From: Bremia lactucae
Taxonomy: Eukaryota > Oomycota > Peronosporomycetes > Peronosporales > Peronosporaceae
Reading direction: 5' to 3'
Length of the DNA stretch: 64,000 nt
Assembly (NCBI RefSeq): GCF_004359215.1
Contig: NC_090619.1
Coordinates: 1,568,618 to 1,632,617 of the forward strand
In this document: positions 31,101-43,000 of the stretch, piece by piece
Numbering within the stretch: the first letter of the stretch is position 1
Layout: every line of letters starts with the position of its first letter
Program-made: the position numbers and the translations under genes
Notes under the pieces: model-generated
The model's input: only the letters and a program-made list of their open reading frames with translations
Told to the model about the DNA's origin: nothing
Databases searched by the model: none

Positions 31101-31570
31101 TAGACGACGTACGGCAGCAGTCGCGGCGGCAGGATGGAGCGCAGTGAGCAGTCGCGATGGCGTATGCGACGCTTTAAGAAACTCAATTTTGAGGAAGTTC
31201 TCTTATTGGAGCCTCGCACCCCTCATTACACTATGGGGAATTTCGGCTACAGGGCCTCCTCCCACCCAACTATCACACACCTTCGGTGCGGGTTGGCAGG
31301 GCGGTCATCCATTGGATGGTTGCTCGTCTGCTTTTTAGCCTATCTCCGGCGATGTGTCATCGTACCGCCCTCCGCGGGTATCGATCCACGTATCTCCCGG
31401 TCCCAGTTCCAGTGCTTAACCACTCGGCCACCGACGCTTTGAGCAGTCGCAATGGCGTGGTGCGAACAGTCGCGACGCGTGGAAGGATCGCGTGCCTGTA
31501 AGATCGTATGGTATGAGTGCAGAGAGATAAGTTGTGATGCCAGAATCTAATTATACTTTTACAACGTACA
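31101..31570 (+). mobile_element. 3' LTR of copia, interrupted by a SINE
   Basis: Matches the 5' LTR except for 256 bp of foreign DNA at 31176-31431 and a duplicated CGACGCTTT (31167-31175 and 31432-31440). Removing these leaves about 205 bp. Confidence 0.85.
31176..31431 (-). mobile_element. tRNA-derived SINE inserted in copia LTR
   Basis: Read on the minus strand the 256-bp insert begins GTGGCCGAGTGGTTAAGCAC. That contains the RNA polymerase III A box TGGCCGAGTGG, and a B-box-like GGATCGATACC follows, as in Ser/Leu-type tRNA heads. A 9-bp target duplication (CGACGCTTT) flanks it. The tail end reads ...AATTGAGTTTCTT. SINEs of this kind need LINE machinery for movement; a LINE relic lies at 44.67-45.25 kb. 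Confidence 0.8.
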
Positions 31571-32403
31571 AGAACTGACATGGAAACTTGCTCCGCATCA
31601 TGAACTTCAAAGTCATTCAAGTTTAACCCTTCCTCATTTTCCTCTTTCTAACAATCACAAGGGTGTCAAATACTTATTCCGATTGGTTAATATTAAATAT
31701 AAATTTACTTCTGGGATGCCGTTAACCGAAATGGTGCCAGTAACATTTCCCAAAATTTATACTATTATATTCTCGCTTATAGAAAGTAATTTTAATTTGT
31801 TATTCCTCTTTAAAAAATATATTTATGCAACAGGACCCGATGGGCAAGGTGAAATCCGAATTGCCATTCAAGCAGTTACCAGTATTAGTTGACGGATAGC
31901 AGATGTCACTGCTCTTAGCTGCTCTAAGCTATACCAGGAGCTTCTCGGGATTGTATCCTACAATGAATTTGCTGATTGATAAAATGTACAACAGTCCTAA
32001 ATGACGCAACGATTGTTTAACAGCGTGCATGTCGAGAAGGAGCACGTTGATGACACTGAGTTTTCTCGCAAAGCACATCGAATTATTCAGAGGTCTATAC
32101 TCAAAGGGCAAGATTCCATAGTTACCAACTTGGCGATGTACGCTGTAATGAATATTGTGAAGCTGGTAAATCGCCGGACATCTTCGACCCGTTTACAAAT
32201 ATGAGGCGTCTATGACCAGGTGATAGCACCTTTTAAGGGTCTATGAGTCGAACGCGATACATACTTAGGCGAGCCGTAACGAGTTGGTCACGGGATAAAG
32301 CCTTAGCATTGGTAAGCTAGAAGTATCATCTAACAATTAGGTTTCGTGAAATTACTTGAATATGTTGCATTATTAGATGATATGTCACAATCTACCGCTT
32401 TCT
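31571..32403. other. Intergenic, 3' flank of GCN2-like gene
   Basis: AT-rich sequence with short frames (31683-31892, 32001-32204, 31929-32111 minus) that I cannot assign. It likely includes the 3' UTR of the kinase gene. Confidence 0.4.
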
Positions 32404-35400
32404 CTATTGACTGACACCAAAACTCTTCATCGCTTTACGACCACCACCTTTTGATGGTGGACCAAGAGACATCATATCGTACCGATCGTCAACTAAACTA
32501 TGCAGCAGCACATATCGCACACGTCCTCGTGAAGTCGACTCTGGCGTCAAATCCAAGAGCTCCTCCATCGTATACTTGAGTTGCTTTCGATACCGTGGAT
32601 TGTTCGCGCATACCGTATTAATGCCGTCGCTCCCTATTTCCATCAAAGCTGTTGACATCTCACGTATTAGCGCAAATGGAAGATCCACCGAAATTACCTT
32701 CATTGCTTCGTCCCCGCGCGATGAAAAGCAAGAGGAAATCCATTTTGATACACGGCGTTGGACCCTCTGTGTATCCAGCTGATGATTGCGGTAGTTTCTA
32801 TCCCTTGTTTGGTACTTTGCATCGACCACCCTCACCTCAAACATAGGCTGCGGTGTGCTGCCACTCGATGAAGACACGCAAATAGTGCCATTATTAGTGT
32901 TGCGAGCAAGGGCGTCTCCAACATGAGTTATTCCACGCCCACCAGCCATACAATCAACATAGCCACTTTTTCCGCTATTTGCCAGCAACTCGCTCATGTA
33001 TTCGGGTAATGACACCACACTTACAACCACATCAGCTTCAGTATAGTTCCTAACCGTTCGTATTTTGACTTGCTGCTTCTCATTTATCGTGCGCAGTTGC
33101 ACAATCACCATCCAGTTCACATTTTGCTGGGCACAGTGAACTTCTAAATCTTCTAAATCTAAAGGCTCTGGGTGAAGATAGTCCGCACCAATGCCATGAT
33201 TCCATAAAAGCATCGCTATTTGCATTCGAAACAACATCGTGTCGGATGTCGTTTCTACGGAGCAAACCAAAATCCTACAGCCACCTCTCAAATCCTTTAA
33301 AGCTAACGCTTTGCGTTCCAATAATGTTGGAACCATGGAATCCGCGAGCATTGATACGATTTTGTCAATGGCGAAGCGAACTCCCATGGCAGCAACTGTC
33401 GAGGATTTAGCATATGCGGTCGTAAGTTGAAAGCGCGAAACTAAGGCATCATAGCGGCCACCTTCTGCGATGATGATCCGATTACCCGTCGCCGTCACCA
33501 ATAGTGACGCCGACTCATTTTCCTTACACGACGTCTCATCGAGTAAAATCGCCTGAAAAATAAAACCTGATGTATATCGCTCGGGACGCGGGCTTAGGCC
33601 CAAGTCTAAGCGTGTACACACTGGACCCGAGACTTGAAGATATTGCATACTCTGAAGTAATAACCGCAACGACGTTAGTCCTTCATTCACTTCCTTGACA
33701 ATACGTTGTAGCTGCAAATCTCGTTTGAGGAAATGCTTTGGATCGGCCGATGGGATAGCACTGGCTTTATCCGACCTTTTTATCGAGTCACCAGCTCCAA
33801 AATTTCGATTTGTCGCGAAGAGCTTTTGTATTTCAAGCTCGATCATGTTCAGTGACGTTAGGCCGTCCTCCGGCAACCGAAAAAAAGGATTTAATGCATC
33901 GATGGTGTTTGGAGACGCACCGTAGTGCTTTAGTCGCTTAGCACAAAATTTCCAATGACTCGGTTTGAAGCTTGGAACTCGAATGGAAGGAGCACCAGCG
34001 TGTACGTAAAACATGACTTCATTCGACAGCAAGAGCAAAACTTCGCGACGCGCACTGCTCGGAACACGACACAGCTCAATAATTCCACGCGTGATTCGAG
34101 CGTCATTAAATCGTAAGTAGTATGGTCCAATACGTGGCAATGCCTTAATTGCGCTAGAAACTACTTCTAATCCTTCAAGTTCTAAGAAGCAAAAGGAGCC
34201 TTCATTATTCCAAAGGATGTCAAAATCCGACTCAGTAAGTTCGCGAGGATGGCCTCCACCCACGCTCTTCCTATACACGCGATCGAATTGCCAGCACTTA
34301 AGTCGTGACACATTGTGCCGTGCCACAAAGCGAGCAAGCCGCTCAGTCAGATCAAATGGTAGCGATGCTGCCACACCATTGCCATCTAAGATCATTGATG
34401 CGTTTAGTGGAGCCGTCCAGGCAACACCATGATACGTCTGCTCTGAATGACGTGGCATTAGCAGCGGAGTCGATAGTTCGACCGCTCCATGGCGCTCAAA
34501 GATTTGCTGTGACAATACATGAACACGCACACATACTTATTACACAATTCACCACGCAGCAAAGAAAATATATACCCGCAAAGTGTCTCGAACGAAAGTT
34601 TTTGTACGCAATTGTACCTCGTAGTTGCGCATTTTGATCGACTCGAGATGATCGTATGTATAATCAATATGGGTGAGAGGCGCTTGTGCGACCAGCGCAT
34701 CAATAAGCTGACCATAAAATTTGCCCTGTGGGTTCGCAAGAGTCTCTAAAGCCTCGCGAAGATAAGTTCCCTCAACTTCCATCTTTGGAGGCAACAAAGT
34801 ACTCATCAACAACTCCTTCGCATCCGGCCGTTTAGAAGGGTTACGATCACAAAGCCATAAAATAATCTTCTTGACGTCATCAGAAGCATCAAAGGCTGCA
34901 GGAAGTTCATGATTTTCGCGCAGTCCAGTAAGTGCTTGAGCTCGCTCCATCTGTGTGGAAAAAGGTGGTGACCACATCTCAAAAAAAAGAATTCCTAATG
35001 AAAACAAGTCGGCTTTCTGATTATATCGCTGCCCTTCTCGTTCCTGCTCAGGTGCTCGATAAAATGCTGTACCAACGCCCGCCGTAATTGCAATATCCAC
35101 CACATCTTCTGACGTAATTGTCATGAGATTGTTACTCTGTTTACTTAATCGGCTTACTCTAGTGCTCTCCAACGTTGCTACTTTCAACTTTCCGTACAGC
35201 TCAGCAGCTAAAGAACCAGTTGAATCGGACAAGACAGCATCTGTTGCGCTGTTTTCAAATGTATTTTTGTCGATGCTGTTATTGTCATCTTCATGCACCT
35301 TATTAGGCCGAACAGCAAGACCAAAGTCACCCAATTTGACGGTTCCCTCCGCGTCAAGAAAAATATTTGGCGGTTTGATATCGCGGTGAATAATTCCCTG

Positions 35401-37069
35401 CTGGTGAATGTACACGAGTGCCTCTAGAATTTGCCGAAATAATGTCCAAATTTTGTCGCCATTTTTCCAAAGCGTTCCTTTATCAATCACTTCTCTAAGT
35501 GCATTTCCCTCGCAATATTCCATTTGAATGTACAATATTTCGAACTTGTGCCTCTTGTCAAGCACGGGGCTTGTTTTTCGATACGTTTCATTACAGTAAG
35601 TCACACTAAGCTCATCCTTGGAAGACATAGAAGCTTCTTCAAGTGCCTCCCACTCGAAATCATTATCACCACAATTTTCGGATTCATGATCATGTGTAGA
35701 AAGCTGATAGGAGTGGCTGCTGCTGCGAAGAGTGCGCCTTACGCTACGAGATGCAGACCACAGTCCAGCGCTGGTGTCAATTCTCCCCAGCCAATCATCT
35801 TCGTCAGCAGATGCCAATAATTCTAAGTCATCAGACGACAGACTATCATCTTCATACAAACCGTCTGCGTCATTTATTCCAACGTTAAGTTGCTCGCTCT
35901 CATCATCGCTCAAGACGTTGTCACCGAGATGATAAACCTCTTTCTCATCACTTGTCCACCAACTCTTGCTCTCAATCCATGCCTGAAAATACCGCACGAT
36001 GTGTCGATGTTGCATTCGTGAAATCGTCTTGACTTCACGCAAAATCTTTCTTTTCATAATTTTATCATCCGGATTAAGCTTAACTTTCTTTACGGCATAG
36101 AGCTGTCGATCCAGTCGATTCTGTACCTTGACTACTTCACCTCCACCTCCACGACCTAATAAACCAAGTTCCTTAAAGTCTCCCCGGTACCTCGAGTAAT
36201 ATCGTCCAGCAACAAAACCACCATCCGACAATAGAGAGTCAGCATCCGATTCACTCGACGAACACCTTATTAGATTTTTGTCGGTCTGCTGTTGATCCAG
36301 ACTCTCCCGGTCTTCGCGAATCTCTTTGCTAAAATCGCTTCGATCTCCATCACTAATCGATCGATATCGTTGCCTCTGTTGTGCACGTTCTCTCTTTTCT
36401 TTTTCTGCTTCAATAAGTGCCAGAATTTCATTTTTCTTGGCATTTGCTCGCTCCTGTTCCAGCTGTGAAAAAGCAACTTCCGCCATTTTCTCTTGATTTT
36501 TTTTATCCTGTTGACGTGTCATCATTTGGTCAAAAAACGACGATTGGTCCTTTAGATGGTCCTGAATAAAGTCCGTGGCAAACACGACAAGGTCGTACAC
36601 CATAGCGTCGCCAATTTTTTCAAGCGCAATTCTTACCATATTGCACTCTAGCTTAAGGGTCTCCGTGTTGGATAATCCGTGCTTGGGTTCTACTGTAATA
36701 TTTGGCGGCTGCGTAAGTGGGTACGCTTTTGGAAAGTCAAAATGAAGTAGCACCTCGGCAGTCGTAGCGGAGCTTGGTGTCGTTTCACACAGCAAACGAA
36801 TTGCAAAGATATGCGAGTATAGTGGCGTTGAGCTTTGAATAATTAGGTCTTGATCAAAGATTGCTTCCAGCACCTCTACCTCCTGCGCTTGGAGCTCCCG
36901 CGCTTTGCCCAAAGTAGCGGCGTCATAAGTTGTCGGAGGATTAGTTAGGGCTACAATTTGTGTGTCTAAGCGTTCGTCAACACATCAATTTAATGCTTCT
37001 ATTCACGTTGCTGAAATATACAAAAGATCCATAGCTACCTTTCTTCTTTCCTTTCTTCTTCCGCCCCAT
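32404..37069 (-). CDS. GCN2: GCN2-like eIF2-alpha kinase (RWD, kinase, HisRS-like)
   Basis: Three exons: 37069-37039, 36965-34576, 34506-32404, with introns of 73 and 69 bp (GTAGCT...CTTAG; GTATAT...CACAG). The product is 1507 residues. The tiny first exon supplies the ATG (MGRKKKGKKK); the next exon has none before the RWD domain. RWD covers about residues 32-150 (ELQAQEVEVLEAIFDQD). A charged coiled-coil stretch follows. The kinase covers about 272-735: Gly loop LGRGGGGEVVKV, VAIK-type Lys in LYAVKKVKL, a roughly 140-residue acidic insert, HRDIKPPNIFLD, GDFGLA and GTAFYRAPEQE. All catalytic residues are present. A HisRS-like domain starts about residue 808 (QIFERHGAVELSTPLLMPR), then a C-terminal region. 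GCN2 senses uncharged tRNA and phosphorylates eIF2alpha in amino-acid starvation. No pseudokinase domain lies between RWD and kinase. Confidence 0.92.
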
Positions 37070-37800
37070 GGACTGCGTCTAGCAATTGGGAAATCAAATA
37101 CGTACTTAATGTGATGGATGTGCTGGCCGCAGATTAAGGTTGAAAATAAAGCCTTAATGAGATAAAGATAAATTCTAAGTTTAATTCAACAGAAGATAAA
37201 AACTAATTCTAAGTGTATTCAACAGAATGAGATAAAAACTAATTCTAAGTTTAATTCAACAGAATATATTTTCCAAATCCGTCTCTCTGAATAATTCACA
37301 ATTTCTCTGGTCAAATAAAATTATTATTTCTATTTACGAATATTTCATAATGAAACTCGATTCAAGCATTACAATTCTTAGCAAATTTAAATGAGGACAT
37401 GAATTGTTGAAAGGCAAGCTTCAAGGCGATGAGCCAACAAAGTACGTGTGTGGTCCACCTTGGCCAGCAGAACAATTCGCATTCCTTCCGATGCAAATTT
37501 CTTATCCACCATTTTCAAGCAATATAACAAGAGCTCCAGGTCCTAGAGCAACTTGAAGCACACTTTCATCGTTCATTTCCTGGAGTTTTGACAACATTTC
37601 ATACTCCGTTGCTTTCTGAAGTTTGTAGTTCTTATAAAATTGCCTTCATCCACCCTGCTTTGTGATCCTTGGATCTTTATGGCCCCCTTTAGGTATAAAA
37701 GCATAGTTTCAGCAAAGTTGCTCGGGTCAGCATCAGTAACAAATTTTACGATATTATCCTTCTGACAATTTGTTCGTGACTTCTAAATTCCTGGTCTAAG
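37070..37800. other. Upstream flank of GCN2-like gene
   Basis: No gene recognised. It contains a short tandem repeat (37161-37265). Further left-facing copia-like sequence begins around 37.8 kb. A minus-strand stretch (about 37.62-37.47 kb) reads KLQKATEYEMLSKLQEMNDE and may be a gag relic. Confidence 0.35.
37161..37265. repeat. Three tandem copies of a ~35-bp unit
   Basis: Units starting GATAAA and ending AATTCAACAGAA lie at 37161-37194, 37195-37230 and 37231-37265, differing by a few substitutions. They sit about 100 bp upstream of the GCN2-like start codon. Confidence 0.7.
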
Positions 37801-37819
37801 TAAGTTTATTCTTGTTCAA

Positions 37820-39620
37820 CGATCTGGTCACAACGTCCTTCTTCCTCGCCCACGGAATCTTGTACTTGGAATTCGTATTGTTGCGATGGTGACTCGTCAC
37901 CTCCACCACTTCTTGCGGTATAGCTGTATCGCAATTTTGTCAAACGTTTCGCGCGGACTTATCTGACACAGCAACAATATTGTTCTTCAAATACTGTACA
38001 TGCACCTTTTAGTTGTAAGTCTTGTTCAAAGCCTCAATATTTCTTACATGTTGGTTTACGACAACCTCTTTATCCTTGGGTAGGTAGACTCGGTTTCCCT
38101 CGGTCTCTTCACCAATGTTGATAATAATTCCATGTTGTCCGCGTTTACAAACCTTTATGTTTTAGGTCTCAGTACACAGCACATCGCGATCCAGAACAGC
38201 AATTTTAATCAGTGACGGGTTTTGCTTGGTTTACGTCTTTATCGATGATGCACGACCAAAATTTGCACTTGTACGATCCCTGCTTAATAAGTGGGCAGCA
38301 TATTCCTCCCCGCCACCCCAGAATTTTAGTGGTAACCACAAGCAAAAGTCATAGAGCGAGCCATATTAATAATGGTCCTGTGCATCCTCTCGGCTTTTCA
38401 TTGTTAGCTTGTTTGCGAGCGTCACTGAGTCGCCTCGACACACGCGTCTTCATACAGAACAAATCAATTTCTGTTATTTTCATACTGTGTCCGTGTTGAG
38501 TACGTGCACACGACAATCAAACGTTTTTCTTGAAAAACACCAAAAATGCTTAAAATTCTTGGCTGCAGCATCCTTCGTACGTGCAAGGAAAACCTGAAAA
38601 AAATGCTTTTATGATCAACAAAGTTTACCATGTAGCGGTTATTTAAAAAGGTCCTTCGGCGTCATTGGACCTATATTGTCCGAGCATATAACCCGATCGA
38701 TAGGTGAGTGTTCGGCCGTATTTTTTTCGGTTGCCGACTCTTGGTTTGCTTTTTTGCGCACACCTTAGCAACTAACCCGACACTTGCCGTGAAAAAAATG
38801 TCGGAGTATGCATCACGAGCTAATCGTCGGTGGTGACATAGCTCAGGTGTCGTAGACGTCTGTGAAATCCAATTAATTGCTCTTCTGAACATCGTGTGAC
38901 GCATCGCTTTCCCGACTCACTTCTTCATCTATAATAGCCATAATAGCACCTACCGGTCCCGCAGTATCGTCCTTAATGCAAAAATATACTACTAACACTT
39001 AAATTAACATCAAATGCCACATAACCAGATGATTTGTATATCAATACTCGTTCGCGAATTATCGTACCCAAGAGTATAAGCCATTTCATCCAGGTTTCTA
39101 TACGAAGTTAAATTGTGCTGAACACCTCAGCAAATTTGCATCCGTTAGCGCCAGCACACGTACAATACAACAAGCATAACATTCAAAGCCCCCCCCCTTT
39201 TGCTCACATTAAGTGGCTTACCATCAGATTGTAAGCAGACCGCTTTACCTAGTTCAGACATCTTCAAGCCACGACTCGTCACTGATCAAGTGTCTGCTCG
39301 ATCCAGTATCTAAAATCTAAAAATCCTTTACAGGACACTTCATTAATGGCCAGCGACAAAGTTGGCTGAACTCGATGTGAACGCTTGTGCTTTGGACACG
39401 CTGCTTTCAGATGAGCCAACTTCATTGCATGAATGACATCAAGGCGCGTCATTGCCATTTCGTCCCGAGCGCTCCGAAACGAATCTCTTCCGAGAAATCT
39501 TTCTTTGACGAAGTCTACTCGTACGCTTGAGCAAAACGAACAAATTAGTTTATCATTTTTGCAAGGAATCCAGATTGCGGAGGAGGTGTAAACCAAGCTA
39601 GGTACCTCGAGCAACAATGA
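37820..39620 (-). pseudogene. Copia relic: zinc knuckle/protease and integrase
   Basis: On the minus strand KLAHLKAACPKHKRSHRVQ (about 39.43 kb) resembles the copia knuckle-to-protease junction. HRRLARDAYSDIFFTASVGL and CAKKQTKSRQPKKIRPNTHL (38.85-38.70 kb) match the HHCC region. NMARSMTFACGLPLKFWGDG and EEYAAHLLSRDRTSANFGRA (about 38.37-38.25 kb) match the integrase core end, and RVYLPKDKEVVVNQHVRNIE (about 38.07 kb) the integrase C-terminus. It is heavily decayed. Confidence 0.6.
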
Positions 39621-40080
39621 GATGGGTTTGGAGCCAAAAAAGGCACCCTATGATTTGAAGCAAGCAGGGAGACTGTGGAAAAAACGGTTGCACCAGAAGC
39701 TGGTCGATATTGATCTCCAATAAAACCTAACATACATGTGTGGGCCTTTTAAATGGACAAGTGAACAAATAATACTTGTCGGCGTACACGTGAGTGACCT
39801 TTTAATAATTGGAATTGATTACAACGAAGTGGAAAATTCTTCGATGAGCTTACTTCTCTATCGGTAAAGAAACTCGAATGTGGTCGTAAGTTTTGTGCTT
39901 ACGCATACGATACAAGGAAGATTACGGATACACATATGACCAGGAACTCAGAATTGTTAACATGTTAAATGAACACGGTCTAGAAATGGCGCATGGTGTG
40001 GGTATACTCATCGACCAAGACTGGAATGAATATAAAGAATCTAAGCTCGATTCCTGACTGGCTCCTAGAGAAACGGAGTG
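39600..40080 (+). pseudogene. Copia RT relic in opposite orientation
   Basis: The plus strand reads PYDLKQAGRLWKKRLHQKLV, then TSEQIILVGVHVSDLLIIG, where the expected YVDD active site is HVSD, and SVKKLECG. It abuts the minus-strand copia relic head to head, so either two fragments met or an inversion split one element. Confidence 0.65.
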
Positions 40081-40289
40081 GTGAATGCGAAACCATTTTG
40101 TAACAAGACACCCGTTGTAAATATTGACAACAGTACTAGTAAACCTACTCTGATTACAGTGAAGGTGGGGTGGCTCAGTTACTTCATGCACACGACGTGC
40201 AGACGAAGATTACAGGTAGCTAAGAAGTCTTACCTACGAAAAGTTAAATGTAAGGCTTTAAGATACGGAAAAACTAAGAAAATGTACTA

Positions 40290-40588
40290 ATAAAGTAAGA
40301 CCCTACGTAACGATTCTCTATCTACTACTGACTTTATTATATTAATCACAAAATTATGTATGGCGCCTACTTGCGCACTGCACAATCGTGTCTTATAACG
40401 ATTGACGGGATTGATTTGGACTTAAATTAACCATTCAATAGAGCTAATGTCATATTGCGTTAATATTACCAAATTTGGTAATTTTGGAACTATTAGGCAA
40501 AATTAATAAAGGTAATAATTTTGTGCTTCTTAAATTTATTTCCTCTCACAGGAAATAATATTTATGTAACAGGACACGCCATTACATC
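40290..40588 (-). mobile_element. Gypsy LTR (3' LTR, truncated)
   Basis: On the minus strand it starts TGTAATGGCGTGTCCTGTTA at 40588 and is collinear with the LTR at 4889-4560, including GGCGCCTACTTGCGCACTG. The outer end is missing beyond about 40290. Confidence 0.75.
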
Positions 40589-40606
40589 ACCCCCCCCCCT
40601 AACCAA
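40589..40606 (-). other. Polypurine tract
   Basis: Minus-strand GGTTAGGGGGGGGGTGA-type tract directly 5' of the LTR start. Confidence 0.75.
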
Positions 40607-40723
40607 GAGTCACAATAGTGACTAGTGTGGAGTGACAGGTTAATACTAGGGAGCCGGTATAGTCACACACACCCGCTTACACCTAAATAATTCGATATTG
40701 CTTCATATCCGGCCTCCTTCACC

Positions 40724-40894
40724 ATGCCGCTTAACATGCCGTACCACTCGACGATGGAAAAGGAGATCGCAAAGGCTACCGCTATTTTAAATTCGTGCTT
40801 TAGCTCTACAGTTTCCGCTGACTCGGCCGTTCCTGCCGAATTGATCCAGAACGCAGTCGGCCTACACAGTCTTGGACGTGGGCGATTTCTTTAG
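40724..40894 (+). CDS. Short antisense ORF next to gypsy 3' LTR
   Basis: A 56-codon frame starting MPLNMPYHSTMEKEIAKA on the plus strand, antisense to the minus-oriented LTR and polypurine tract and about 120 bp inside it. The placement matches the antisense ORFs at 1-469 and 5064-6805, but I see no sequence similarity to them. It is probably a truncated relic. Confidence 0.35.
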   Translation: MPLNMPYHSTMEKEIAKATAILNSCFSSTVSADSAVPAELIQNAVGLHSLGRGRFL

Positions 40895-41091
40895 ATACAG
40901 GTGGGATTATTGAAAAATCATACGTATATTGCTATTATGCGGCCTGCTACCAATTCATTATATTTCTTCAAGATGACTCAGTGCTTATGACGTAATGTGT
41001 TTACTACGGGGGGGGCATTTCTTACAACTCATTATCTAACGCGGGTGCAATTCGAGATTCCGTCTTTGGTTTCCACGCGAGAAGCTGCTTG

Positions 41092-42461
41092 CTAAGCGAA
41101 AATTGTCTCGAGGTACCTGCATATAAAAATATTACAATTCTCGTGAGACCAAATCCTGTAACATGAGTAGCACGGCGTAGATTTAGTGATTATTTTTGGT
41201 TTGACGACACGTGTGCTTGTTGTGACCTTCTCGATCGCAGACCCCGCATATTCGTTTTTGTAGCCCTTGCCCCGTCCTTTCAATGTACTTAAATGCTGAC
41301 GGATCCCATTTGGTATTCTTTGATCCTTTGGCCGTCCACGTGTAGCCACTGAGGCCGGATAACTTACCGATGTGCTTAAAGTAGATGCGAGATTATTAAG
41401 ATCTTGCTCCAGGGGGCGTTGCCTTCGCGGGGGCAAGCCTGAATGATGCTCTTGAAATTTGGCTATTATGTCCGAAAAAAATATTTTATCGTTTGAAGGT
41501 ATCGCAGGGTACAGGGTGGGACTTTTAGGCTGGCTAAGCCACCAGTGCTGTTGCAAATGATCTTTCTGCAATGGTTAATACATCTCTTGCAGCTTTCGGA
41601 CTGTGTGGGAGCACGGCAATTTGGCGCTTGTAAAAATTCCAGTGCACCCATCATTGTACTCCATTGATAGAGCCTTTTGGGACTGCTTGAGAACCTAAAG
41701 GAAGCAAAATGTGGTCAAATCATACATATTTGCTTTGCTTCGGAACTGAATGCCAAAGGTAGCTATGCTTTCTTCGTTCAACGCATGATGCTTAATCTTT
41801 CTGTTAGCATATGGTAAGAAGCTCCCCTCAAGGCGGATAAAAATGTGGGAACGATCTATTCAACGTTTTGACTGATTCGTTGACGCTGCTGTTGAGCTAC
41901 CAGTACTAATTTTTCACAAACTGTTGCCAACTCGCCCGTTGAGACTGCGATCCATTTCTTAAAGTTGCATGTTCACCTTCAACGCGAGATGTAGCTACAT
42001 TCCCAAGATTATTCATTTTTTTGTCCATGCTAGAATGAATTTTTCTTTGTGTACAATCCATTTAGATAGCAAATATGCATAGCCAGTCTTACAATAAGCC
42101 TCCTTGAGGAGCATCCAGTTAACTTCAAATTCCGTTACAGTGACTGAGTGATACAGCTTGCACCACTTTGTGTAAAAATCCAGTCTTCATCCTTTACGAA
42201 ATGCTTTTTAGAACTTGTCAGCAAGTTCTTATCAATATGCCATATGCAAGGAGTGTTCTTTGCGTGAGGTAGAATCAGTGAGATTGCCGCCATCAATGCC
42301 AATTCTCTGTCAGTGACGATTACAATAGGCCCAGCGACTCTGTCTTGGAAACGTGTCTTATTTGTTGAAGTGCCCAAATGCAATAGTTTTCTGATTCGTG
42401 TCGCAAGAATATGGGATACATGACTAGTTGTCATTGCCCTTTTCACTACCCCAGTCTCCAC
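41092..42461 (-). pseudogene. MULE transposase catalytic and C-terminal relic
   Basis: Minus-strand motifs: GPIVIVTDRELALMAAISLI and HAKNTPCIWHIDKNLL, with the second catalytic Asp (42.33-42.22 kb). Next are YCKTGYAYLLSKWIVHKEKF and NLGNVATSRVEGEHATLKKW, with the catalytic Glu (about 42.0-41.95 kb). A C-terminal region follows with TRGRPKDQRIPNG and a CYSC...HENC knuckle remnant (to 41092). It is broken by stops. It is abutted by gypsy protease sequence at 42480. Confidence 0.7.
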
Positions 42462-42479
42462 GAGCTAGGATGGAGTTGG

Positions 42480-43000
42480 TGACGTTTAAAATCCCTTCGA
42501 CGCACCCTCAACTGTGTTCGACTCGACATCAGTTGCATGCGCCTCTCGCAGGAGCACATCCTTTCCGGTTTCTTTCTTAGAGTTCGTAACTGTGCGTGTA
42601 CGCCAGTCTATCCATGGTTGGTGTTTTGCCAACCATGGCATGCCTATGATGAGGTCATACGGACTCTCCATACCTAGCACTGTGAACTTCTCTTGCCAAG
42701 AGAAGTCACTAAAGCTGAAGGCGAGTTCTACCTGAACTTTCTCAGACTTAACAAGCGCGCCGTTCGCTGGACGAACGGTTGCCTCTTCTGGCTTGCCATC
42801 CTGTCAAAGCGAATTAATAACCGCTGGGTTCTGTTTTGCAGCCGTGAGTTTCATAAAATTCTGTGATGATCCCGAATCCACGAGAAGGGTCATCCCATGA
42901 CCATAGCCTCGTACTCGTGTGGTATAGACCAGCAGGGTTGAGGTCCGAAATTTCGAGACTATAATACCCATTTTTGTTCGATAACTCTGAGCTTAGGCGT
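42480..43000 (-). pseudogene. Gypsy aspartic protease relic (element C)
   Basis: The minus-strand frame 42680-42486 reads MESPYDLIIGMPWLAKHQPW then IDWRTRTVTNSKK, a retropepsin flap/second-half signature. The Asp-Ser-Gly active-site region (LVDSGSSQNFMKL-like) lies around 42.88 kb. A near-identical relic is at 58.05-58.62 kb. Confidence 0.7.

Noticed and set aside
36880..36912. TTG at 36912 as start of the GCN2 protein
   Set aside because: The frame is open upstream without ATG, and splicing from the ATG exon at 37069-37039 joins in phase; a TTG start is unnecessary.
37161..37265. Possible CRISPR-like array (three regular repeats)
   Set aside because: The units are contiguous with no unique spacers, and the genome is eukaryotic; it is a simple tandem repeat.
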